NCBI GenBank assembly: GCA_030407085.1 | Contig: CM059585.1 | Coordinates: 100,286,501 to 100,350,500 of the forward strand | Length of the DNA: 64,000 nucleotides | Reading direction: 5' to 3' | Source: Trichopria drosophilae | Taxonomy: Eukaryota > Arthropoda > Insecta > Hymenoptera > Diapriidae | Shown: positions 50,881 to 63,444 of the stretch, piece by piece | How positions within the stretch are numbered: the stretch's first letter is position 1 | How the letters are laid out: each line of letters opens with the position of its first letter | Notes under the pieces: generated by a model | Databases searched by the model: none | Seen by the model: only the letters and a program-made list of their open reading frames with translations | Told to the model about the DNA's origin: nothing | Position numbers and translations under genes: made by a program

Positions 50881-51436
50881 CCATTCGTAAAGAAAACTTT
50901 TACGCCCTTGTATCGAAAACTACTATTACGTACAGCTTTTCCGCGCGTAAAGTATAATCGAGTGGGTGAAGTTTAAACGAAACGTCGAAATTTATTAAAA
51001 AAACTATAGGGTAATTTGTTTGCCGAGGTGACCAAATTCAATACTTCCTCAGACAATAATCATAAGTATTTTAAAACAGTTTTTATGGCATTATCGTTAA
51101 CTTTAGGAAGAAAATGCATAAAACCTTTTTTATAGAGACTTTAATGTTCTATCTTTTTTGTTTGAAATATTTTTTAATAAAATTTGTATTTTTACAATAT
51201 TACTGCAAAAAACTACGAAGAAACGTAATTGGGGCTAATGTTTTTTAGTAATGGACTGATGGATCTGCGCCAAAATTTAATCAGATCTAAGTTACGCCAA
51301 GACTCGTGTTAAATAAAAAAATTATGTCGTTACGCTTATCCTTACGTGAGTTATCGCGAGACAAAAAAAAACGAGATGTACGGACGTATGTACGTAAGAG
51401 ATCATGGACACAAATTTTTGTATTGTTGTTTTGGGC

Positions 51437-54400
51437 TCCTTAGAGTTTGAAACGTCGACATTTGATGAAAAACTATAGCGTAATTTTTATGCTCGAGATG
51501 ACCAAATTCAAAACTTCGTCCAGACCTAAGGTCAACTAAGAGAATATCAACGAAATTAAGTTCGAATTAACAGACAATTGTCGGAAAAAAAGTAAAAATT
51601 ATCTATTTCCGAACAGTTTAGAATTCCGAAACTTATAAGATCGTGAATATTAGTTAGAATTATCTTTACAAAGCCCAAATTTGGAGAAATTGATTCAGTC
51701 AACTTTAGTTTCTTGTTTTTAACATAAGTTCCTTCTTTATCGATAGAGAACTTCGACTGAACGATTCAGAATTATATATTGGAAATAATTTGTTTTTTGT
51801 CACAATTGTGAATAATGTAAAGAAGTGGTCCGTCGAAAAGGCAGTAATAGAACTTATGGAATGTTTTTTTTTTCGAACTCTGGGTGCAAACGTAATTCTA
51901 ACCAAAAAGTCACTTTTCAGTACTCAAGGTCGCGAAATCAATCCAAACGCCCAAGATGTGAAAATGATATATTTCTTTAGCATTTTGTAGGTATTTCTCA
52001 TGATTTAGATTAGCCAAAAATTGTATATGAATCATAATAAATTCTATTTTGATGTTTAAAACAATTCGGGCTATGGTACATTTCGTTTTCAATCAGTATA
52101 TATATTACTACAGCTGAAATAGTATCGACGAGGAATATTGCGTCATTTAGGGATAACAATTGCCATTAAATATTACAAATTGCGGTATTTATCGGGGAAT
52201 GATATAACGAATCAACAAATTTACAGAAGCGTAGGAGGGTAGAAGTAGCTAATTCATTTGATACTTGAAAACTTAGTTTAATTTGTGTTTATATGTTAAT
52301 TATGTAGTATAAATTATAAATGTAACTCCTGGAATGTGTAGGTGTGTGTTTCTCACCGTTTCTATCGATTCCTGTAAATGTAACTATCATTCTGTGAAAT
52401 TAATCATTTCAGATACATAATTCTTCGTTAAGTATTTTGCGGTGTATTAAAAATCGCGTAATTGATTCACTTGTTGCAGTAATTGGCATTATGCTGCACA
52501 GTAACAATTTTTATCAATTTTTTACTAAGAGTTGAAATCTAAAATATTTTTAAAGACAGTTTAATATGTATAATGTGATCGTCATTTACGTATCATCATC
52601 TACGTAGTTGAATACAAAAAAAAATAAGACCTGACCTGAACTAATGCAAAACATGCGTCATATTTGTATACAAATACATTAAATAGATTTCAAAACTGGA
52701 TGGAATTAAAAAAAGTATACAATGGTTATGTAGTTTCAAAAAGTTCTATAAGATAGGGCTATTTAATTTTACCTTATAGTTTGTTACTTGAAGGTTATCT
52801 TTTTTATATCCCCTGTATTGCACTATTAGAAATTTTAATGGAGAGTAACATAAATTTTACTTTAAAAACATGTAACAGACAGGACAAAGGTAGCAGTATA
52901 TATAAACAGATTTTGTTATTCGCCTTACTTTTTTCTGTTACAATAACTAAAAATTTAATAAATTTTGTTTCAGAAAATTCATAAAGAAATTTTTAACAGT
53001 GTGGAATACTGATCATGACAGTAAAACCTACAACCTTTGCTTCCCAGACATAGACGTGATTTTTTTATTTGTAAATTTTGATCCGTTAAATTTTCGCTTT
53101 ATTAAAATTTAACGTTAATATTGTAGTGTTTTGGAGAGCTCACCAAGCAAAAATTAGGGGTCACCATAAAAAAAAGAGCTTTAATTTTTTATGTACATTA
53201 TTTTACTGGTTTAATTTAGTTGTATATTATTTTTTCTATACTAAAATGCAATGCCTTTTTTAATGTCCTGTAAGTACTTAACACTACTTTAATTCGAATA
53301 ATTAGTTTTATTAACACACCCTATTTTAGTAATATTTATGTTTACTATCAAATATTTAGTTTTATATATTTAAATTTATTAAAAAGTCTTGTAAAAATAT
53401 GTCGTCTTCAAATATTTAACATAAATAATATATTTTACATTTTTTGTTCTTCACACATCTATATAGTAGTGAGATAATTATAAAGTTAATAAATGAAATT
53501 TATTTGTCCATAGGAAATTTTACTTCAAAATTTATAAGTTGAATAGTTATTTTCTTGTTAAATGTTCTTATTACTCTGTGTCCATAATGCGATGTTTCTG
53601 TACATACTGTAATTCATTGCAATTATTTATTGCTCTTATTTATATCTTCCTAATATAAATATTTTACAAAATCCTAGTTTCGTACTGCAATTCAATTATC
53701 TGGACGTATACGTCACTAATAAGTAACAGTTGATTTATAATAAGTATTATTTACGATGTTTGCAATATTACTTGTGTATCAATTTATTTTAAACGAACGA
53801 AATTTGCATTTTCATGACATGGGAATAGAGTATAAAATGCATTAAATAATATATAACAATAGTGATTGTTGGATGTGGTAAAAATTCTTATGATCGGCAA
53901 TTAAATAATAGCGTTTTTGTGACATTGAAATATTATGTCGAACGACTGTAGATAAACTACGTTGTAAATAAATGAGATTTAAAATAAGTAATTAAGAATA
54001 CAAACATTCTAATTATTAACCTAATTGGGTGTATTTTAATTTTCATCATCTTTTCGGTGGTCTACTTCGTTATGTCAGTACTAGTTTATAAAAAGTTATT
54101 ACGCGATTACCAAATAAATAAGGTTTCAATTAAATGATAAGTTACACTATCAATATCAAAACAATAATTGTACACACATTTCTTTTGTACACAAAACACA
54201 CTACTAATTTGTTTTAAAATAAATAGCATACTCTTAAACTTTATTTGTTGATTTTAAGGAATACCTCGAATTAATTTCAAATCATGATTCTATTTTTCAC
54301 GATGAAATATACTATGTTACTTAAAAAATCAAGAAATGGTGTTTTTTTAGATTTTTGTAAACAAATTTTATTTTGTGTTTAATTATTCTAGAGTAATTTT

Positions 54401-54672
54401 TAATGTCATATTTAGTGGGGCAAGGATAAAAAATGTAAAAAAGTTTTAAGACACTTAAAAATATTGTTTTGTTCCACAAGTAATTTCTTGTTCGAAAAAA
54501 ACGAATTTTTCGTAATCTATGTGTAATTATTTAGAAAAATGTTTTTACCTTCACATAATTTAAAAAATTTTTAAAAGAATGTAGAAAAATATAGCATTAT
54601 TTCAAAAAGACCATTTTTTTAAATTTGTATATTTAGGGGTAAAAAATATGTTGTTCCATAAATGGTTTACTC
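51437..54672. other. AT-rich noncoding DNA
   Basis: No supported gene, hairpin element or RNA gene. Small open frames (for example 51790-51990 and 52781-52984) are composed of common AT-rich codons and look like chance. Confidence 0.45.
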
Positions 54673-54676
54673 TTAA

Positions 54677-56056
54677 CCCTTTAAGTCCCAAATGTGCACA
54701 ATTTGCACATGGATTTCAAGCAATCGTTTTATGTATAAAATAATCCTTTTTGTAAAAATGGAAACATCTATATCCGACTAGTTTAGAGGTCGCTCTTGTC
54801 GTATTTGGCGCATCACTGAAATTTAAAAAAAAATGACGTTTAACATAGTTTTTTTACAAAAAATACTGAAAAAAACGACGAATTTTAAGCTACAATTTTT
54901 TTTTAATGCGTTTTTTTAAACTATTGATGACCGTTTTTCAGATTCAAATTTCTAATCTGTCAGAAACGTGGTTCCCGATTGTTTTTTACTTCAAAATTAT
55001 ACATTCCACATATTTTGATTTATTTTGTTTTTCGTTTCAAAATGGCGTCTCTTACTGAACGTTGAACATTTTTGTACTTTTATCGAAATGTGAAGATAAT
55101 TGTATTATTACGGAATCTGCTAGGTTTTCTTTGTAGGTAAAATCATACAGATAAGTTTATAACGAGTTTAGTTTGATGACCTATTGTTGATTTACGGGAG
55201 CAGTAATATCCCATAAAATCTATTGTTCAAGATGGCGGACTGTCCCAAAAAAATTTATATAATCAAATAAATATGAAGATTAATGTTGACTTGAAAATCT
55301 GAGTGGAATACTATAGTATTTTTTCGTATTCCAGAAATGTGAATTTTTCAATGACGGTGTTCGCCCATATTGGATCCGCCATTTTGAATTTTCAGTAAAA
55401 CTGACTCATGATGTTGAGTTTAGCGATGACTGAAACCTTATGAGATGGTAATTAGCAAATTTCACACCAAATTTGGTTGTCTCGATATTACACGTATTGC
55501 TACTGAGCACGTGACTGTCGCCATCTTAAAATTGGAATATGGGATATTACTGCTTCCTTAAATCAAATTAGGTCATACAAAACTCGTAAGAACTTATTTG
55601 TACGATTTTACTACAAATGAAAAACCTACGCAGATCCGAAATAATAGCATTTTCTTCACTTTCAAAAAATTGTTCAACGTTCAGACGCCATTTTGAAACG
55701 AAAAACAAAATAAATCAAAATATGTGAATGTATAATTTTGAAGTGTAAACAATAGGGAAACACGTTTTTGACATGATTTAGAAGGTGATCTGAAAACGGT
55801 ATCATAGTTAAAAAGGCATTTAAAAAAAAATTGTATCTAAAAAATCGCGTTTTTTTTCAGTATTTTTTGTAAAAAAAACTGTGTTAAACTTCATTTCTTC
55901 GAAAAAATTTCAGTAGCGGCAATCGAAAGACAAGAGTGACCTCAAAACCAGTCGGATATAGATGTTTTCTTTTTTTTTTAATTTTTATTTTATACATAAA
56001 ACGATGTCGCTGAAATCCAATGTGCAAAATTGTTGCACATTTTGGGACTTAAAGGG
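54677..56056. mobile_element. TTAA-flanked foldback element, copy 3
   Basis: TTAA at 54673-54676 and 56057-56060. Ends CCCTTTAAGTCCCAAATGTG and its inverse pair closely, as do ATAGATGTTT / AAACATCTAT and the arms around TCAAAATATGTGGAATGTAT. The AGAGGTCGCTCTTGTCG box starts about 109 bases inside the left end. The loop has the ATTGGATCCGCCATTTTG module near 55369. Noncoding. Confidence 0.8.
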
Positions 56057-56060
56057 TTAA

Positions 56061-58249
56061 TCCTACATAATGATTTCCTCGGTAAAATATTATTAAAGAA
56101 ATTCGGTTTTCAAAATTGTTTAAAGATGTTTTTCATTAAGTTGATTTTGAATGTGGATACTCCCTCTTTAAAATCCATTTGTTTTTCAATTTGCTATTAC
56201 TAATTTTTGGTATATTTCCTGAAAAGTACTGAATATTGTTAAGTGTCACTTCCCCAAGTTAATAAAAGAAGAAACAAAATTTATTTTTTAATAAGAAAGA
56301 AACTATAATATTTATTTTCTTTGTTTTACTTATAAAATTTCAGGCTTATGTATTAACAGAAACGAAAATGATTTGAAATAGGAGCTTCATTCTCTTTATC
56401 GGAGTTCAATTATTAGTAACTATCGTGTGCCTCAAATTTCATCTCTATATTTTTTGAAGTAAGAAGTCACTCTTTATGCACTGAATATTATTTATTTAGG
56501 TTCTGAACAAGACATCATAGACTCCGCTAATGCAAAAAAGCTGGTCAATTCAGGTAAGAAAAATATTTGAAACATGCCGCCTGTTGACTTTCAGGAAATG
56601 ACATTCATTCCAGTATTTCTTTGTATGATCTTTCTGGAATCAATAGCAGGTATACGGGATCTGCATGCTTTTTTCCAAAAACATGATTTTTCGTGGTGTT
56701 GATGTGTATTTTTCTTCTTAGTTGCTAGAGGTGTTCAAGATGAAGTGCTACGCTCGTAAATATTTGACAAGTGAAAGCACATGGGCGGACGGTGGTTATA
56801 AAGTTCTGACTAGTTTTATTAAGGTGCGAAAGAAACTAAACAGGGGAAGAAAGAAAACACAATCTTTGTCATAAAAATATCCCATAGGTAAGTTGTTTCT
56901 TCAGTTATTTGTGTCAAGATAGCTTGCAAAGTTTTGATAACGCTACCATTTTTTATAATGGAATTATATAAAATGTATTGTATCTTGCAAATTTTACTTT
57001 CTCTGTCTGAGAATATTCAATTATCTTACTGATAGCAAACAAATGTTTTTTATTAGTTTCAATGAAACTAGTTTATTATTTTTTACAAGAAACCAAAGAA
57101 GTTTATTCTAAAATTTAATTATACGATTTTTAATTAGTCGTCATTTTAATTATTTGTTAATAAATTATTTCCGCTGATCATTTTTTATTGTTGGATTCAT
57201 AATTTTGGATTTAATAAAACTCTCTTTGGTATTCATTTTACGATATGTCCAAAATGGGCGTTAAAAACCATATTTAGAATCGTTTGAAACTTCTAATTTG
57301 CACAAGAATTTAATGTTAAAAAAAGTGTTTCTAAATAAGTAACAGGAAATAGTTTTATAGATCACTCTAAGAGTAGTTTAAATTTTGTAACAACAATCAT
57401 GGTTAAATTTTAAACACATATCGATATAACAGATTGTTTACTTTTTGAATTGTAGTTCAGTCTGGATAAAAAACATTATAAATCTTAGTTAAAAAATATC
57501 CTAAACCAGGCCGCATATATCGTTAGATTTTTGTCCATATCTTTTTACTTGATGGAACAATCGCTGAATATTTTTTACAATTAGTTCAAAATACAGTATT
57601 TTTATATATAAAATGGGTTCATCAATAAGGTTGGTGTTTTTTTCACTTAAAATAATAGTTTTTCTCTTTACAATAATAATGATTTATTGCCGAATCTGTC
57701 TACTAGGGGATTATAATCTCAACATTTCTGGAAGAAATGTCCAGTTCTGTGCAGATGTGAAAGGAATGGGCAGTTTGACAATTAATTATCTTGGAAACAT
57801 CTGAAGAAAACTCAACAAAAGTGACAGAAAAGTTATACATTTTGTATAATCCTTCATCATAGTCCTATACATCCATAACAAAAAAATTATATTTTTGAGC
57901 ATGCTACAGAAGACGCCTATGATTGTTAAAAGGAATGCGCGAAATATATGTTTTTAATTAAAAAATGTATGGATAAAAATCACATAAACTTAAGATATTA
58001 CATATTAGTTGGAAGAATTTTCGCCTTCTTACAACATTATGAATAAGTTATATTAACATTCTCTAACCTTGCAGTTATATATTACTATATGACTTTTTCA
58101 TTCTTTTGCATTTAAAAAAAAGGTTCTTAATTTGTTAGTTAGATCGTACGGTAATTCTCAAAGAAATTTTCAATTGCGGACGCATTTTTATTTTGATGGT
58201 CGTTATAATGGACCATACAACTAACATTTTTATTCCTCAAATTAAAATT
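56061..58249. other. AT-rich noncoding DNA with weak exon-like signals
   Basis: A 50-base segment (56501-56553) is bounded by TTTATTTAG and GTAAGAAA and is open in frame. A 44-residue Lys/Arg-rich open frame runs 56740-56874, and a 63-residue frame with a hydrophobic start at 57613-57804. None has a recognised family. The edge 56140-56185 resembles the end of the GGGGAGGG-type foldback. Confidence 0.3.
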
Positions 58250-58502
58250 AAAATTAAAATATTTTGGCCAGCCTTGGTTACTTTCTAGCGTACATAAATT
58301 TCAGAAAATTCACTATTTCCTCATTTTTTGCCAATTTTTTTCAAGATTCGCACCATATTGGAATGTTTGGATGGATACCCATTAATTTTTTAATTCGGGA
58401 TCTTGATGAGAACCCTTGAAAATAATAGGATATAACCACCTTTCGATTTAGAGATTTTGAAAAACGAAGCAACTAAAAAGTATCGTTTGAGCGTTTATTG
58501 GG
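58250..58502. mobile_element. Solo right arm of a TTAA foldback
   Basis: Ends GCGTTTATTGGG then TTAA (58503-58506). It includes CACCATATTGGAATG and TTGAAAATAATAGGATAT, matching the right arm of copy 1 (11420-11597). No left arm is visible. Confidence 0.55.
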
Positions 58503-58737
58503 TTAATAATTTGCAATGGATATTGTTATTATTTACAACATTATAAAATGATGTACAGACAGTTATGGACACTAGGCAAAAAATATCCGCTGTCAAAAAT
58601 ACTTGAGTCCAAAATGTCCATGAAAAACAGGCATTGGAAAACCAACTTATTGGTAACAATTATTTAACCAGACCCAAAAAATTCGAAAAGATATTACTTA
58701 AAAAATCTTAATCTTTAATATCTAATAATCTAACCCC

Positions 58738-59234
58738 ACCCCCCCCCCCCCCCACCCCCCCCCCCCCCCACCCCCCCCCCCCCCCACCCCCCCCCCCCCC
58801 CACCCCCCCCCCCCCCCACCCCCCCCCCCCCCCACCCCCCCCCCCCCCCACCCCCCCCCCCCCCCACCCCCCCCCCCCCCCACCCCCCCCCCCCCCCACC
58901 CCCCCCCCCCCCCACCCCCCCCCCCCCCCACCCCCCCCCCCCCCCACCCCCCCCCCCCCCCACCCCCCCCCCCCCCCACCCCCCCCCCCCCCCACCCCCC
59001 CCCCCCCCCACCCCCCCCCCCCCCCACCCCCCCCCCCCCCCACCCCCCCCCCCCCCCACCCCCCCCCCCCCCCACCCCCCCCCCCCCCCACCCCCCCCCC
59101 CCCCCACCCCCCCCCCCCCCCACCCCCCCCCCCCCCCACCCCCCCCCCCCCCCACCCCCCCCCCCCCCCACCCCCCCCCCCCCCCACCCCCCCCCCCCCC
59201 CACCCCCCCCCCCCCCCACCCCCCCCCCCCCCCA
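58738..59234 (+). repeat. 31 perfect 16-bp units (15 C + A)
   Basis: The A residues fall exactly every 16 bases from 58738 to 59234, with 15 C between each, and no deviation in 496 bases. Minus-strand translations give long Gly/Trp/Val runs that are not genes. The array ends exactly where the second copy of the long direct repeat starts. Confidence 0.97.
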
Positions 59235-60149
59235 TGTAAGTGGAAAACGAAAGAAAAATGGATTCGAGCTTTCGCAATGATTTTGAAAAGTAAAAATCGT
59301 ATACGAAATTTCGTACGCGTTGCTTAACAAGTGAAAGCGAATATCTCAATTTACGAAATATAATAAATCAAAAAGCGGAATGTAGATGCGAAATATGATT
59401 GAGTTTCATTACTTACGTTTCGAAACAATTTCTTAACACGTATACATTCAAAACAATAAACATAAACAAACAAATGTACTTAGAATTATCTAAATTTTAA
59501 TTTCATATTATAACAATGAACAATATTTCATGAAATGGGATCTTATTAAATATATTAAAAATGCATTGAAAATATATGCAACCTAACTAAAACCTTTCAC
59601 AATCTTAGAAAAATCTTTGAAAACTCATTTATCATCGCCACGGAACGAAAAGTATCCAATCATCGCTCCTAAATCTACAAATGATAAGTTACAATCCGTC
59701 AGAATACGTAGAAAATGTTTTAAGCTTTTAAGAATTCCGGGTAATGCTTAAAAATGGCTTCCTATTCAGATTTGAAATGTTAACATGCAGTTCTAACATA
59801 CAGTTTGAAGCCGGTCATTTATTTAAACGAACCGAAAATTAATTTTTTTTAAATTGACAATGGAAAACTAATGTACAAAACAATGGAGAATAATAAACAA
59901 AACATTCACCAGTATAAATTATGAATTTAAATATGAGTTCTGAACTTTATACGAGCCTATTCGAGTCTGTAAATAATGTTAGGTAGAGTTGTGCCCAAAA
60001 TATAACAAAAGTGGATTATTTCTTTGAGTAAAAAGAATTATTATATATTTAAAAATACTACAAGAATTTGAACGAATACCCAAAATACTTAATATTCTAG
60101 ACCACCAAACACATTTTGACAACAACAAAAAAGACTATATTCAAGTTAG

Positions 60150-60341
60150 GGCCAGGGAACAAAGTTCCGAAAATCAACATACCGAAAGGCCAAAATTTCG
60201 ATATAGCATGGCTCCAACGTGATTTTCTTCACTTTATCTTTGAAAATTTTGAAAAAGAAAGCAAATTAAAATACCTTGTGATACGCAATATCGAAATTTA
60301 GCCTTTCGGGGTTTTGATTTTCGGAACTTTGTTCCCAGGCC
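60150..60341. mobile_element. 192-bp hAT-like MITE, duplicated copy
   Basis: Same element with the same CAAGTTAG flanks (60142-60149, 60342-60349), carried along with the long direct repeat rather than independently inserted. Confidence 0.85.
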
Positions 60342-61506
60342 CAAGTTAGTATAGATGATGCTGGACAGAGACATGCCCAAAATATATCGAAAATAACTTA
60401 TGTCATAGAATACAGATAGCTATTATAATTTTCTAGACTACCAAATACTTTGACAACAACAAAAGACCATAAAGCAATAAATGTTGTTCTAGACTTATTA
60501 ATTAATACGAGACTATTAAGTTAGTACATAATGGTCTGTGGAGTCATGACCAAAATATCTAAAAAAATGGCCAATATCTTTAAAAATACAGAGAACTAAT
60601 ATGCAAAATAAGAAAATAAAAGATACCCAAAATACCTAATTTCCTGGACCACCAAACATTTAGACAACGAAATAACATAAAATAGTAAACATTCACTGAC
60701 ATCCAAAACCCTAAACATGTTTTTAGAACATTTTGGTTCATCAACATCAACAAAACGCCCAAATATTCCCAAAATATTAAAAACTGCTCGCAGTAAACAT
60801 AAGAAGAAACACAGGGACATCAACATCACTTCGCATTCCACTGACCAAAACATCTAATGTTCTCCAACCGGGGTCCAAAATGACACGGGGTTTTCAACAC
60901 ATTGTCGGTGAGTTTTTCCCGCGTAAACATAACAGCAAAGTCAAGTCGATGGAATGTCAAAGATTCGAAAGTTTTCCAAGAATCCAAATGGGGTTTTCGG
61001 AGTTTGGGAGGTCCGAATTAGGCAGATCTGCCGTTGGAATTTGGGCGGCAAGGAGACCGTGCGAAAGACAGGCCGGAGTATTGATTCTCACGGTCGTGAA
61101 TGCCTCATGCCTCTCGTTTTCTGTCGTGCACCGATCGTGTATATTGCGTGCCGCTCTTTCTCGGCGGGAGAGTCGTAAACCCGAAGCGACCCAACAGAGC
61201 CTTTTCTATCGACCCGCACCCGTCGCTCGCGTCGATTCCGTTCGATCCACTTCGGCGAAGACGCCGTTTCATAACACCAAAGAACACCAAAATGCACCAA
61301 AGTCGCACCGACCCAAAAAATCGAGTTAAAAACAAAACAGAGGGATGTCGTCGATCTTTTCTGGGTCGGGAGAGATCGTGACCTCGAACAAAATCGAAAA
61401 TATACACACGTGCCACCCAGGCTTCAAAGGTCGAAAAATTCTTCGACTTCCGCGAGTATTTTTGCGTCGGCCCACGCTTTCACCCTGGCTTTAAAATTAA
61501 ACTTAC

Positions 61507-61802
61507 GTTTTTCGTAGAATTCCGAAACTGGAGGGAGAGCGAGCGAACGTCGATTGTTCCGAATTCGGTGAATGCACTGATTTCCCCGCACTGACGATCG
61601 ATCGATCTCGCGAAACTAGTTTTTAACAGATGCTTAGTATTGTTGTATTATGTAAAAACTGATGTTATTGTTGTCTTCAAAGGAAATGGTGAATGTGAAA
61701 TGTTTGTTTTTTTTTCTGAGTCGTAAGTTGCGTAGTTCAGCCACCAACGATTGTCGAACCTTTACTGAAGCTGAAGAGCGGCGACGTTAGGGATCTATAT
61801 AA
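61507..61802 (-). promoter_or_regulatory. Core promoter and leader exon, duplicated copy
   Basis: Copy of the 48976-49270 arrangement: TATATAGA at 61801-61794, TCAGT at 61768-61764, donor GTAAGT directly after 61507. If the duplication is real, it doubles the promoter; if it is an assembly artefact, this is the same locus twice. Confidence 0.45.
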
Positions 61803-62906
61803 GTGCGGTGCGGGCGGGGTTCGGATGGGGGAATGTCAAGTGGGACTGTGGGGGTACCACACTTAGGCGAGGGGTTTGCGCGGGTCGAGGGGCCAGACCG
61901 AAGCGACGGGCAGCGTCCCCTCTCGCCGGCACGCACTGTACACGCCGTCTACGGCTGCTATAGTTTCTGCTGTTCTATAACGGATTTATATTCGATATGC
62001 ATGTGTGCAAACGTATGTGAGTTAGTGATTGTACGTGAGGGCATACGGTTGCATAGACGAAGGGTGAATCTGACGGGCGCGAAAGGAAACTTGTTTTGCT
62101 TTCTATAAGAGGCTTTTAAACGATTTATGCACCCGCTGAAATAGTAACCATGTGATGTATTTCTTAATTTTTCACGTTTTGATAACTTTAATTCACAAAG
62201 TATATCAGAAATCTGTATACGATTTAGTACGAAATGAATCTGTTTACTAACGTTTTGCAATGGGATGCATAAACGCACATAACCTAGAAGAGATTATTAC
62301 TTTTTTATATCAGACGAGTGGAGGCTCAGAGTTAACGGAGGGCAACAATCGATATATTGCCTGCGATGAACCTAGTTGGAATACATGACAATATGTTGTT
62401 TTCTTCTGCAGGGGCTTCTAAAGTACTCTATCGACGAAGTTGAAATTTACGTCAAACTGCAAATTAAAAATTAGTGTTGGCGTGGTGCCGCGCTCGCTTC
62501 GCTCGCTCAGAAACTTCGACCCAGTGGAGAGTCGGCTATTCCTTAATACTCGTTCGTTTACTAACAGCTTTCAATTATATTATAAAATTATATCAGTATT
62601 TGGGGGTCCAATCAATATAGTGTTTTTTATATGTATGAAAATTGAAAATGATTTACAACTATGACCTATGGTCAAATTGAAAATGAGCATTTTCAAAACT
62701 TCGACAGGCAACCAAAAGTATTTATAAATAAAACTTGTGAAACACTTACTTTATGCACTTGTATTTTTTTTTTTTTGTATTTTTGTATTTTTGTATATAA
62801 TTGACTATTCGATGCATATCACATGTTTACTATGTTTTACGAATTACTGTCTGTATTCTTATGATCTTATATATACAATATATACATATAAGTCGTCAAA
62901 GATATC

Positions 62907-63444
62907 TTGAAAGTGTCGAAAAGATCTCTAACGGATATTTCTTTTTTTTTATATTCCGGCCCTTTCTACCTCTGAGGCTAACTTATTCTTCTCTAACGGA
63001 TATCTTTTAGATATCTATAAGACATCTTTTAGATATATCGAAATAATAGTATTTTTCGATACAAGTGCGTATGCGTAAAGAACTTTACACATACACACGT
63101 GTGCCGACATATTGTTTTTGTTACAGTGTGCGTAAAGTGATTTCTTCGATTTTAAGGGACACTTTACGCACCCTTGCAACAAAAAATATATTTCGGCGCA
63201 TGTGCAAAAATGTTTTTTTCTTCACACCGGGAGGAAAGCAGCAACTTTCCTCCCGCAAGCGGAAGGAAAGATGCCGCTTATCCTCCCGGCCATAAAGAAA
63301 AATCGTATACTTCCCTCGGGAAGTAAAAAAGAATGCCTCAGACTGCCTGTTTCTCACCCTCGGCTTCGCCTCGGGTAAAAATTACACGCAGTCTGAGACA
63401 TTCTTTATTTTACCTCCCTCGTTGAGTAATATACTATTGAATTT
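62907..63444. repeat. Hairpin-rich cluster, duplicated copy
   Basis: Same stems as 50345-50880, for example GTGCGTAAAGTG at 63128-63139. A T-rich insertion (TATTTTTGTATTTTTG) near 62764-62797 precedes it and is absent from copy 1. Confidence 0.5.

Larger units (their letters stand above)
46704..51436 (+). repeat. Long direct repeat, copy 1 (at least 4.7 kb)
   Basis: From TGTAAGTGGAAACGAAAG onward this is repeated almost base for base at 59235-64000, at an offset of 12531 rising to 12564. Differences seen are a handful of single-base changes or indels and one 32-base indel near 50232 (T-rich in copy 2). The second copy runs off the window, so the repeat is longer. It includes a MITE, a promoter-like region and a hairpin-rich cluster. 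Confidence 0.95.

Noticed and set aside
58708..59349. Minus-strand Gly-rich proteins of 157-213 residues
   Set aside because: Pure translation of the 15C+A array; the frames exist only because the array has no stops.
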